64,000 bases of DNA from Streptococcus timonensis (GTDB lineage: Bacteria; Bacillota; Bacilli; Lactobacillales; Streptococcaceae), in contig NZ_FMIX01000004.1 in assembly GCF_900095845.1 (NCBI RefSeq), forward strand, positions 69,501 to 133,500, given 5' to 3'. Below, one piece after another: positions 9,746 through 16,720 of this stretch (positions are counted from its first letter, which is position 1; every line of letters begins with the position of its first letter). Under the pieces are notes generated by a model that was not told the DNA's origin, did not search any database, and was given only the letters and a program-made list of their open reading frames with translations. A program made the translations under genes and the position numbers.

Positions 9746-10753
9746 ATGAACACAGATGATACAGTAACAATTTATGACGTTGCCCGTGAAGCAGGAGTTT
9801 CGATGGCGACAGTTAGTCGTGTTGTTAACGGAAATAAAAATGTTAAAGAAAACACTCGAAAGAAAGTCTTAGAGGTTATTGAACGTCTAGATTATCGTCC
9901 TAATGCAGTAGCTCGTGGCTTGGCAAGTAAGAAGACAACAACGGTTGGAGTTGTCATTCCAGATATTACAAATACATTTTTTGCGACTCTAGCAAAAGGA
10001 ATTGATGATATTGCCGAAATGTATAAATACAATATTGTCCTTGCTAATAGTGATGAAGATGATGAAAAAGAAGTATCGGTGGTTAATACCCTCTTCTCAA
10101 AACAGGTTGATGGTGTCATCTTTATGGGCTATCACTTAACAGAAAAAATCCGTTCAGAATTCTCACGTTCACGAACACCTGTAGTTTTGGCAGGAACTGT
10201 GGATGTAGAGCATCAACTTCCGAGCGTTAATATTGATTATAAGACTGCTACTGCAGATGCTGTTCGTCATTTGTTGAAGCGCAACAAAAAAATTGCCTTT
10301 ATCAGTGGTCCATTAGTAGACGATATTAATGGGAAAGTGCGCTTGGTTGGATATAAGGATGCATTGAAAGAAGCGGGTATCAACTATAGTGAAGGTCTTG
10401 TCTTTGAGTCAAAATACCGCTATGATGATGGTTATGCTTTAGCAGAGCGTTTGATTTCTTCAAAAGCAACGGCAGCTATTGTTACAGGTGATGAATTGGC
10501 TGCAGGAGTCTTGAATGGATTGGCTGACCAAGGAGTTTCTGTACCAGAAGAATTTGAAATTATCACCAGTGATGATTCACAAATCGCACGCTATACAAGA
10601 CCAAATCTAACGACTATTGCTCAACCTTTGTATGATTTAGGTGCAATCAGTATGCGTATGTTGACTAAGATTATGCACAAAGAAGAGTTGGAAGAAAGAG
10701 AAGTACTACTTCAACATGGCTTAACAGAGCGTCGATCAACTCGTAAAAAATAA
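9746..10753 (+). CDS. ccpA: Catabolite control protein A
   Basis: 335 residues from ATG 9746, which follows AAAGGA at the right distance; an upstream in-frame ATG at 9710 lacks support. It is a LacI/GalR-family master regulator of carbon catabolite control that binds cre sites with HPr-Ser-P. The N-terminal helix-turn-helix TIYDVAREAGVSMATVSRVVNG and hinge RPNAVARGLASKK are clear, followed by a periplasmic-binding-protein-like core. The cre-like site on its own promoter suggests self-control. It is monocistronic, with a hairpin terminator behind it. Confidence 0.97.
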   Translation: MNTDDTVTIYDVAREAGVSMATVSRVVNGNKNVKENTRKKVLEVIERLDYRPNAVARGLASKKTTTVGVVIPDITNTFFATLAKGIDDIAEMYKYNIVLANSDEDDEKEVSVVNTLFSKQVDGVIFMGYHLTEKIRSEFSRSRTPVVLAGTVDVEHQLPSVNIDYKTATADAVRHLLKRNKKIAFISGPLVDDINGKVRLVGYKDALKEAGINYSEGLVFESKYRYDDGYALAERLISSKATAAIVTGDELAAGVLNGLADQGVSVPEEFEIITSDDSQIARYTRPNLTTIAQPLYDLGAISMRMLTKIMHKEELEEREVLLQHGLTERRSTRKK

Positions 10754-10759
10754 AAAAAT

Positions 10760-10792
10760 AAACTCAGGAAATTGTTAAGTTTCCTGAGTTTT
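10760..10792. terminator. Bidirectional terminator between ccpA and the asparaginase gene
   Basis: 12-bp stem AAACTCAGGAAA / TTTCCTGAGTTT (10760-10771 with 10780-10791), T-rich on both outward sides, between convergent genes. Confidence 0.88.
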
Positions 10793-10794
10793 TC

Positions 10795-11757
10795 TTATCC
10801 TTCCATATATTCTCTAAGTTCATCACCTTTGAGTCCAGCATTAATCGCGATAAGGAGTTTTAGGCGAGCTTTTTGAGCATTCAACTCTTTAACGAAAAAG
10901 ACACCTGATTTTCGCAAACAAACCCCTCCTCCGTCGTAGGCATAGACAGGTTCGGCGATACCATTAAAACAGCGAGAAACTAGAGCGATTGGTAGCCCTT
11001 CTTGAATGAGGGAGTTCAATTTTTGCGCAGTTTCTTTTGGAACATTGCCAGCTCCAAAGGCTTGAATAATCAGCCCGTCTAGTTGGTCAATAGGAAGTAA
11101 ATCGAGCAGTTCGTCGGTCATGCCTGCATAGACTGGAATGATAGGAACTAAACCTTTAATAGAATGAAGGTCAAAACGAACACGAGGTTCAGCAGTTTTG
11201 AAATAGAGAATTTCCTGTTTCATAATGAGTCCAAGGGGGCCATGAGTCGGCGTTTGGAAAGTCCCAACATTAGTAGTGTGGGTCTTGGTAACATACTTGG
11301 CGGCGTGGATTTCATCATTCATAACAACCAGTACACCTTTGTCGGTTGCTTTCTCATCACTGGCCACTCGTAAGGCGCTTAGGTAGTTATAAACTCCATC
11401 ACTTCCAAGTTCATTGGAACTTCTCATAGCTCCAGTTAACACGATAGGGATTTTCGGAATATCCATAGTATCAAGGAAATAAGCTGTTTCTTCAAGGGTA
11501 TCAGTTCCATGTGTAATAACCACTCCATCAAAAGATGCCGCCTCTTGCTTGATTTTATGATAAAGGGCTAACATATGTTTAGGTGTAATGTGGGGACTGG
11601 GTAAGTTTAAAAAATCTAGGGAATGGACCTGGATACCTTCTAGGGGATTTAAGACATGATTCATAGGATTGTCCAAACTAGTTCTGACAGCACCTGATTC
11701 GTCTGCTTGCATAGAAATAGTGCCACCGGTGTGTAAAACGAGGATTTTCTTTGTCAT
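10795..11757 (-). CDS. ansA: Type I L-asparaginase
   Basis: 320 residues from ATG 11757 (the open frame runs 12 codons further but lacks a ribosome binding site). It hydrolyses asparagine to aspartate and ammonia. Both catalytic Thr motifs are present: LHTGGTISM near residue 12 and the THGTDTLEETAYFLD block near residue 90. There is no signal peptide, so it should be cytoplasmic. Its promoter overlaps that of the divergent HAD-family gene. Confidence 0.93.
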   Translation of the reverse strand: MTKKILVLHTGGTISMQADESGAVRTSLDNPMNHVLNPLEGIQVHSLDFLNLPSPHITPKHMLALYHKIKQEAASFDGVVITHGTDTLEETAYFLDTMDIPKIPIVLTGAMRSSNELGSDGVYNYLSALRVASDEKATDKGVLVVMNDEIHAAKYVTKTHTTNVGTFQTPTHGPLGLIMKQEILYFKTAEPRVRFDLHSIKGLVPIIPVYAGMTDELLDLLPIDQLDGLIIQAFGAGNVPKETAQKLNSLIQEGLPIALVSRCFNGIAEPVYAYDGGGVCLRKSGVFFVKELNAQKARLKLLIAINAGLKGDELREYMEG

Positions 11758-11781
11758 GATTCGCTCACTTTTTCTGAAATA

Positions 11782-11797
11782 TGGTATAATCATTGTA
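11782..11797. promoter_or_regulatory. Overlapping divergent promoters (ansA minus, HAD fusion gene plus)
   Basis: On the + strand an extended -10 TGG-TATAAT ends at 11790. On the minus strand TGA-TACAAT covers 11792-11797. The two -10 boxes are only 1 bp apart, so polymerases on the two promoters should compete. Confidence 0.6.
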
Positions 11798-11823
11798 TCA
11801 TAAAAGAAAGGAATGAGACAGTC

Positions 11824-13215
11824 ATGGAAGTCAAAGCAGTATTTTTTGATATAGATGGAACGCTGGTAAATGATCGTAAGAGTGTTTTGAAATCCACAAA
11901 AGAAGCCATTAAGATTGTAAAAGAACAGGGTGTCCTAGTTGGAGTAGCAACAGGACGAGGACCTTTTTTTGTTAAAGATTTGATGGATGATTTAGATTTA
12001 GATTTTGCAGTTACCTATAATGGCCAATATATCTTTAACAAAGACCGTGTTCTCTTTGCCAGTCCTATCGATAAGGGAAGTCTCAGACAAATCATCTCTT
12101 ATGCAAAGGCAAATCAAAAAGAAATCGCTATGGGAACTAGACAAGCAGTTGTTGGTTCTCGAATCATGTCTTTTGGTCTCAGTCCTTTATCACAATTGGT
12201 CAGTCGATTTGTACCTAAGTTTTTGACTCGAACAATCAGTAACTCATTCAACCGTATGGTTAGTAAAGCTGTCCCTCAAAAAGAAGAGGATTTGCTAGAC
12301 TTAATCAATCAACCGGTCTATCAAGTTCTGATGTTGATGACTCCAGAAGAGTCTAATCAAGCAGCTACAGAATTAGACCATCTCAAATTCACTAGAAGTA
12401 ATCCTTTTGCAGCGGACATTATCAACCAGGGGAATTCCAAGTTAGAAGGGATTCGCCGTGTCGGAAAAGAGTATGGTTTTGATCTTAATCAAGTCATGGC
12501 TTTTGGAGACTCTGATAATGACTTGGAAATGTTGGCTGGTGTTGGGATGTCTGTTGCTATGGGAAATGGTAGCAGTAGTGTTAAGGAAGTAGCAAAACAC
12601 ATCACAACAAGCAACCAAGAGGGAGGTATACACAAGGCCTTGGAGTACTTTGGTGTATTGTCTTCTGAAAAAGTATTTGTGAGTCGAGATTATCACTTTA
12701 ACAAGGTTAAAGCCTTCCATCATTTGATGGATGAGAGAACTCAGGAGGAGCCTAAGGCTTGGGATGTAAAAGGAGCAACTCATCGAGCTGCATTCAAAGT
12801 TGAAGAGTTGGTTGAATTTGTTCGTGCTTCTAGTCATTCAGAGGAAGAATTTCAACAGGCTATTAGAGATTTGCATCAGGCCCTTGATATATCAGCAGAT
12901 AAAGTTTCTCAAAAAATACCGGCTAAAAGTACTTTGGTTGGGCAAGTCGATGCCTTGATTGATACCCTGTATTTTACTTATGGTAGTTTTGTATTGATGG
13001 GAGTGGACCCAGAGCGTATTTTTGAAATTGTCCACCAAGCCAATATGGCCAAGATTTTCCCAGATGGTAAGGCCCAGTTTGATCCAGTGACTCACAAGAT
13101 TCTCAAACCTGAAGATTGGGAGGAGAAACATGCCCCAGAACCAGCTATTAAGAAGGAACTTGAACGTCAAATCAGGGCTTATGAACGCCATAGAGAAAGA
13201 GAAAATAAACAATAA
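11824..13215 (+). CDS. Cof-type HAD phosphatase fused to a MazG-like NTP pyrophosphohydrolase domain
   Basis: 463 residues in two parts. Residues 1 to ~280 are a Cof-type HAD-IIB hydrolase: nucleophile motif FFDIDGTLV, ATGRGP, a Lys loop, and the metal site FGDSDNDLEM. Residues ~290-463 form an all-helical MazG/PRA-PH-like domain (KVEELVEFV acidic helix, GQVDALIDTLYFTYG, then ANMAKIFPDGK), resembling the COG4696-type predicted NTP pyrophosphohydrolases. The pairing suggests removal of a nucleotide pyrophosphate followed by dephosphorylation, perhaps house-cleaning; the substrate is unknown. The domain assignment is from recall of the family. Confidence 0.8.
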   Translation: MEVKAVFFDIDGTLVNDRKSVLKSTKEAIKIVKEQGVLVGVATGRGPFFVKDLMDDLDLDFAVTYNGQYIFNKDRVLFASPIDKGSLRQIISYAKANQKEIAMGTRQAVVGSRIMSFGLSPLSQLVSRFVPKFLTRTISNSFNRMVSKAVPQKEEDLLDLINQPVYQVLMLMTPEESNQAATELDHLKFTRSNPFAADIINQGNSKLEGIRRVGKEYGFDLNQVMAFGDSDNDLEMLAGVGMSVAMGNGSSSVKEVAKHITTSNQEGGIHKALEYFGVLSSEKVFVSRDYHFNKVKAFHHLMDERTQEEPKAWDVKGATHRAAFKVEELVEFVRASSHSEEEFQQAIRDLHQALDISADKVSQKIPAKSTLVGQVDALIDTLYFTYGSFVLMGVDPERIFEIVHQANMAKIFPDGKAQFDPVTHKILKPEDWEEKHAPEPAIKKELERQIRAYERHRERENKQ

Positions 13216-13241
13216 AAAGGAGCGCATTGGCTCCTTTTTTA
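13214..13241. terminator. Bidirectional terminator between the HAD fusion and usp
   Basis: AAAAAGGAGC / GCTCCTTTTT stem (13214-13223 with 13230-13239) between convergent genes. Confidence 0.88.
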
Positions 13242-13248
13242 ATTCTTT

Positions 13249-13701
13249 TTAAAAAGTTTTATCTGTGTCTCTAACAACCAGGAGATCGACACTGGCATGG
13301 CGTAAGATATATTCTGATGAAGAACCGACAAGTAGACGCTCGAAGGCATTAAGTCCAGTTGCTCCAACTAAAATCAAGTCGACTTCTTCTTGTTCAGGAA
13401 TGGTTTTAGCTAATAGAGTTTTAGGATTTCCCAATTCAATCACAATTTGGACGTCATTGAGCCCTACATCTTTTGCACGTTTGTCATACTCTGCCATCAA
13501 GTTTTGAGCTTCAAGTTGTAATTCTTCATATACTTGAGCATCATATGTTGAAATACTTTGAAGGGCACGAGTGTCGATTACATGGGCAATGGTCAATTTA
13601 GCTTGATTTCGTAGTGCAATGTGAACACCTTTGACGAAGGCCAAATCAGCTTCTTTAGAACCATCAACAGCTACCATAATATTTTCATAACGTTGTGTCA
13701 T
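13249..13701 (-). CDS. Universal stress protein, UspA family
   Basis: 150 residues. It has the UspA start (ENIMVAVDGSKEA) and the C-terminal ATP-binding pattern GATGLNAFERLLVGSSS, followed by DLLVV, so it belongs to the nucleotide-binding branch. It is cytoplasmic; its specific role in streptococci is not established. It starts behind AAGGAGG, with a minus-strand -10 TACAAT at 13732-13737 and a TTTACT box 18 bp upstream of it. Confidence 0.93.
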   Translation of the reverse strand: MTQRYENIMVAVDGSKEADLAFVKGVHIALRNQAKLTIAHVIDTRALQSISTYDAQVYEELQLEAQNLMAEYDKRAKDVGLNDVQIVIELGNPKTLLAKTIPEQEEVDLILVGATGLNAFERLLVGSSSEYILRHASVDLLVVRDTDKTF

Positions 13702-13808
13702 AGCAAAAACCTCCTTAGTTTTATCACCTCCATTGTAACCCTTTTCACTAAAAAAGTAAAGTAAAAAACAATAGGAAAAGACGTGGTTTTTGATTTTAAA
13801 GAGGGGTT

Positions 13809-13817
13809 TGGTATAAT
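13809..13817 (+). promoter_or_regulatory. Extended -10 promoter of the phosphodiesterase gene
   Basis: TGG-TATAAT, followed by an AAGAGGA ribosome binding site and ATG 13847. Confidence 0.6.
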
Positions 13818-13846
13818 GAAATCAGAGAAAAACAAGAGGAAAAATC

Positions 13847-14686
13847 ATGACAAAAATTGCGGTACTTTCGGACATCCATGGGAATACAACAGCTCTAAAA
13901 GCAGTCTTAGACGATGCTCGACGACTAGAAGTCGATGAGTACTGGCTATTAGGAGATATTCTTATGCCTGGTACAGGTCGAAAAAACATTCTAGAACTAT
14001 TATCAACATTACCGATTACTGCTCAGGTCTTGGGAAATTGGGAATATAGTCTATGGCGGGCTTGTCATCGAAAATTAGATGAAACTAAACCAAGTCTGCG
14101 TTATCTTCTACGCCAGTGTCAGTATATCATGGAGGAAGTTAGTGTAGAGGAGATTGAGGCTTTACAAAAATACCCTTTGCAAACTCATCGCCAATATGGA
14201 AGTATGACTGTTGGGATTAGCCACCATTTGCCGGATAAAAACTGGGGGAGAGAGTTGATTCATCTGGGTAAGCAAGAAGACTTTGATCGTTTAGTAGTCA
14301 ATCCAGACTGTGATATAGCTGTATACGGTCATATTCACCAACAGTTTTTGCGCTATGCAAGTGGAGGTCAACTTATCTTAAATCCAGGATCAATTGGGCA
14401 ACCCTTCTTTTTATCAGACAAGCTCCGAAAGGATCTGCGTGCCCAATACATGATTTTAGAGTTCGATGAACAAGGTTTGAAAGATGTGGACTTTAGGCGT
14501 GTGGAATACGATGTTGAGAAAGAATTACTGTTGGCAAAGGATTTGAATTTACCCTATTATCAAGTCTATTATGAAAGTTTAGTTAATGGAATCCACCATA
14601 CCCATAATCAAGAGTTTTTGCATGAGATTGCTCAAGATCAGGGACATGATGAAGAGCTTGATGATTGGCTTAGTAGTAACTATTGA
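13847..14686 (+). CDS. Metallophosphoesterase (YfcE/calcineurin-like)
   Basis: 279 residues. The di-metal phosphoesterase motifs are in order: LSDIHGNTTAL (residues 6-16), GDILMPG (~35), GNWE (~63, usually GNHD), SHH, and the closing GHIHQQF (~160). It is a cytoplasmic phosphodiesterase or phosphatase of unknown substrate. The change of GNHD to GNWE is common in this subfamily. The stop codon overlaps the -35 of the following Rrf2-type gene. Confidence 0.88.
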   Translation: MTKIAVLSDIHGNTTALKAVLDDARRLEVDEYWLLGDILMPGTGRKNILELLSTLPITAQVLGNWEYSLWRACHRKLDETKPSLRYLLRQCQYIMEEVSVEEIEALQKYPLQTHRQYGSMTVGISHHLPDKNWGRELIHLGKQEDFDRLVVNPDCDIAVYGHIHQQFLRYASGGQLILNPGSIGQPFFLSDKLRKDLRAQYMILEFDEQGLKDVDFRRVEYDVEKELLLAKDLNLPYYQVYYESLVNGIHHTHNQEFLHEIAQDQGHDEELDDWLSSNY

Positions 14687-14710
14687 CATTACAACTAGAT
14701 GGGCTATAAT
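14683..14710 (+). promoter_or_regulatory. Promoter of the Rrf2-type regulator
   Basis: TTGACA (14683-14688), 16-bp spacer, TATAAT (14705-14710). It begins inside the stop codon of the preceding gene. Confidence 0.7.
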
Positions 14711-14745
14711 AAATAAAGGATATCAGCTCAATAGGAGGATAGAAC

Positions 14746-15177
14746 ATGCAAATTTCAAGTCGATTTACCATTGCGACTCATATGTTGATCATTATTGCCC
14801 TAAAAGGGAAGGAAAGCAAGGTGACTAGCGATTTTCTAGCTAGTAGCGTCGGTGTGAATCCGGTTATTATCCGTAAAACCCTGTCCCAACTGAAAAAGGC
14901 AGAGTTAATCTCAGTCGCGCGTGGAACTGGTGGATCAGAGATTATCAAAGACCTAGAGGATATCAGTCTTTTAGATGTTTACCAAGCAGTTGAGTGTTTA
15001 GGAAAGAAAGGACAACTCTTTAGTTTCCATGATAATCCTAATCCTGACTGTCCAGTAGGAGCTAACATCCATGGGGTTTTAGATGAAAAGTTAGATAAAA
15101 TTCAAGAAGCCATGGAAGAAGAATTAAGCCAAACTAGTCTGGCTCGAGTGGTGGCAGATGCAGAAGCAAAGATCTAA
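14746..15177 (+). CDS. Rrf2 family transcriptional regulator
   Basis: 143 residues, with an N-terminal winged helix (SSRFTIATHMLIIIALKG, then the recognition-helix region VNPVIIRKTLSQLKKAELI) typical of Rrf2/YwnA-like regulators. Only two cysteines are visible (AVECLGK and NPDCPVG), not the three-Cys cluster of IscR/NsrR, so an Fe-S cluster is doubtful. A good AGGAGG ribosome binding site is present and a clear promoter lies just upstream. Its target is not evident from the context; self-regulation is likely. Confidence 0.88.
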   Translation: MQISSRFTIATHMLIIIALKGKESKVTSDFLASSVGVNPVIIRKTLSQLKKAELISVARGTGGSEIIKDLEDISLLDVYQAVECLGKKGQLFSFHDNPNPDCPVGANIHGVLDEKLDKIQEAMEEELSQTSLARVVADAEAKI

Positions 15178-15181
15178 AGTT

Positions 15182-15207
15182 AAGAGGACCTAAGGTCCTC
15201 TTTTTCT
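15182..15207 (+). terminator. Terminator after the Rrf2 gene
   Basis: AAGAGGACC / GGTCCTCTT stem with a TAA loop, followed by T. Confidence 0.88.
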
Positions 15208-15239
15208 ATGCGGATAATGATGATAAAATAGAATCATTA

Positions 15240-15797
15240 TAGTAGGAAGAATCTATCTCGTTATAGGAATTGTATTAGCCTTTATACTGTCATTCTGGAA
15301 GGATAATAGAAGTTTGTGGAATCCAGTATTATTTTTATTATCCCTCATTTCAAGTTATTTTTATCTATCCTACCTTTTTTATAAAAATGGGTATGAGAAT
15401 GTTCAGTAGCTTTTTATGTATTAGCCTTTGTCTTGCTTCCTTTTTTGTTTTTCTGAGTGGAATCTTTTTAGTCTATAATGGGGTTATCCTGGAGGACCAA
15501 TCAAGAACGACCTATGAGAATCTTCTTTATTCTAAGAAGTTTGGCGAGAAACTGGTGGCAAGCCCCCAATTTCTTTTTGTGACCAATGATTATCATGTTT
15601 TTAGAACAAGTACCTATGCTCGTAAGCTTAAAATGAAAGGTGATGGTCTAGGTTGTCGGACAGCGGGCTATTACATTCCATCAGACTTTATCCGTGAATT
15701 TGTAGCTCTATGTGTGAAATTGAAGTGGCTCTTTGTGTTCTTCTACGGATTATTATTCCTAGCTCTTCTTTTATCCTATAAGGGAATTCTTTGGTAA
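15240..15797 (+). pseudogene. Decayed YdcF-like (DUF218) membrane protein gene
   Basis: Two frames carry parts of one protein. Bases ~15266-15408 read as a membrane segment (IGIVLAFILSFWKD... then FLLSLISSYFYLSYLFYKNG) that ends at a stop near 15408 and has no good start codon. The next frame (open 15387-15797) continues with another membrane segment, jumps directly to SRTTYENLLYSKKFG, and then gives FVTNDYHVFRTSTYARKL, the C-terminal half of the DUF218 domain. The N-terminal half of DUF218 is missing at the NGVIL/EDQSR junction. So there is at least one frameshift and one internal deletion. The family call is from the conserved C-terminal block. Confidence 0.7.
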
Positions 15798-15801
15798 TAA
15801 G

Positions 15802-15833
15802 AAACTCTCCTTAATTTTTTAAGGAAAGTTTTT
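15802..15833. terminator. Hairpin after the DUF218 remnant
   Basis: AAACTCTCCTTAA / TTAAGGAAAGTTT stem with one mismatch and a T-rich loop and tail. It sits upstream of the convergent methyltransferase gene. Confidence 0.7.
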
Positions 15834-15926
15834 ATGATAGAAATAGTTGAAAAAAGTAGACTAAAAAGCTTGATAACTGAAGAAAAAATGAGGAAAAATT
15901 ATTTCAATGCTTATTCTAAGAACTAC

Positions 15927-16505
15927 TTATCTTATCGCAGATGTGAGAAATAGTTGAGAAGGTTTATCAAGGAAAAGATGGTCGGAACTATAAAGTATTT
16001 GTGTCTGAATGTCTGAGAAACCATGATTTTTAAGAGTCTCTTCAAGTTTCGAAATAATAAAACCATGGTTTTCTCCATCTGGTACGGTATAATCAGCGAT
16101 AAATAGTTGTCCTCCGGGAGTCAAATGTTCCTGAAACATAGCTAGACTGGAATCAAGATGAGGCATGTGATGAAGAACACGACTAACGATAATGAGATCG
16201 AATGTTTGCTCTAATGGCTGAAGCACTAAGTCTTGTTGAATCAAGTGTAGATTTTCAAGTTTTTGGTTTTCAACCTTGATACGAGCTTGCTCCAGCATTC
16301 TTTCTGCGATGTCAACCAAGGTCACTGACTTGGCTTGTTTGGCTAAAGGAAGAGCGATAAGTCCAGTTCCTCCTCCAAAATCCAGGATTGATTTGGTGGA
16401 TAGCTCAGAGACTTGTTGATTTATCTCTGCATTTACAAGGTCTGCTAGAAATTGATTTTTGGGAGAATCGAAAGATTCTGCTCGATGATTAAAATGATGT
16501 TCCAT
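15927..16505 (-). CDS. Class I SAM-dependent methyltransferase
   Basis: 192 residues. The SAM-binding motif I is clear (ILDFGGGTGLIALPLAK, residues ~40-56), followed by an acidic motif II (TLVDIAERML), a post-I region (IIVSRVLHHMPH), and LTPGGQLFIADYT. It resembles the UbiE/YcgJ-like small-molecule methyltransferases; the substrate is unknown. The ATG has no Shine-Dalgarno sequence and sits exactly 6 nt downstream of an extended -10 (16512-16520), so the mRNA is probably leaderless. It stands alone between a decayed gene and recJ. Confidence 0.85.
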   Translation of the reverse strand: MEHHFNHRAESFDSPKNQFLADLVNAEINQQVSELSTKSILDFGGGTGLIALPLAKQAKSVTLVDIAERMLEQARIKVENQKLENLHLIQQDLVLQPLEQTFDLIIVSRVLHHMPHLDSSLAMFQEHLTPGGQLFIADYTVPDGENHGFIISKLEETLKNHGFSDIQTQILYSSDHLFLDKPSQLFLTSAIR

Positions 16506-16520
16506 ATCAATAGTGTAGCA
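16506..16520 (-). promoter_or_regulatory. Extended -10 directly before the methyltransferase ATG
   Basis: Minus strand TGC-TACACT (16512-16520), then 6 nt and ATG. Transcription would start at or next to the A of the start codon. Confidence 0.55.
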
Positions 16521-16676
16521 TAAAGAGAAGATGTTTTAAAATTTTGGCTACGTCTTGTTGAAAAAGTATAGAATTATCAACTGGTGTATAGCTTTTAAAC
16601 TTTGATGAGAACAGGAGTTTTTTGGGATTTTGATTGAAAGAGTTAAGAAAATAAAGAGGAGAAAAACTTGAAATCA

Positions 16677-16685
16677 TGTTATAAT
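16677..16685 (+). promoter_or_regulatory. Extended -10 promoter of recJ
   Basis: TGT-TATAAT ending at 16685, about 35 nt before the start codon. Confidence 0.55.
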
Positions 16686-16720
16686 AAAGGGATAGAATCG
16701 TAAGAAAGAGTGGATGAATT

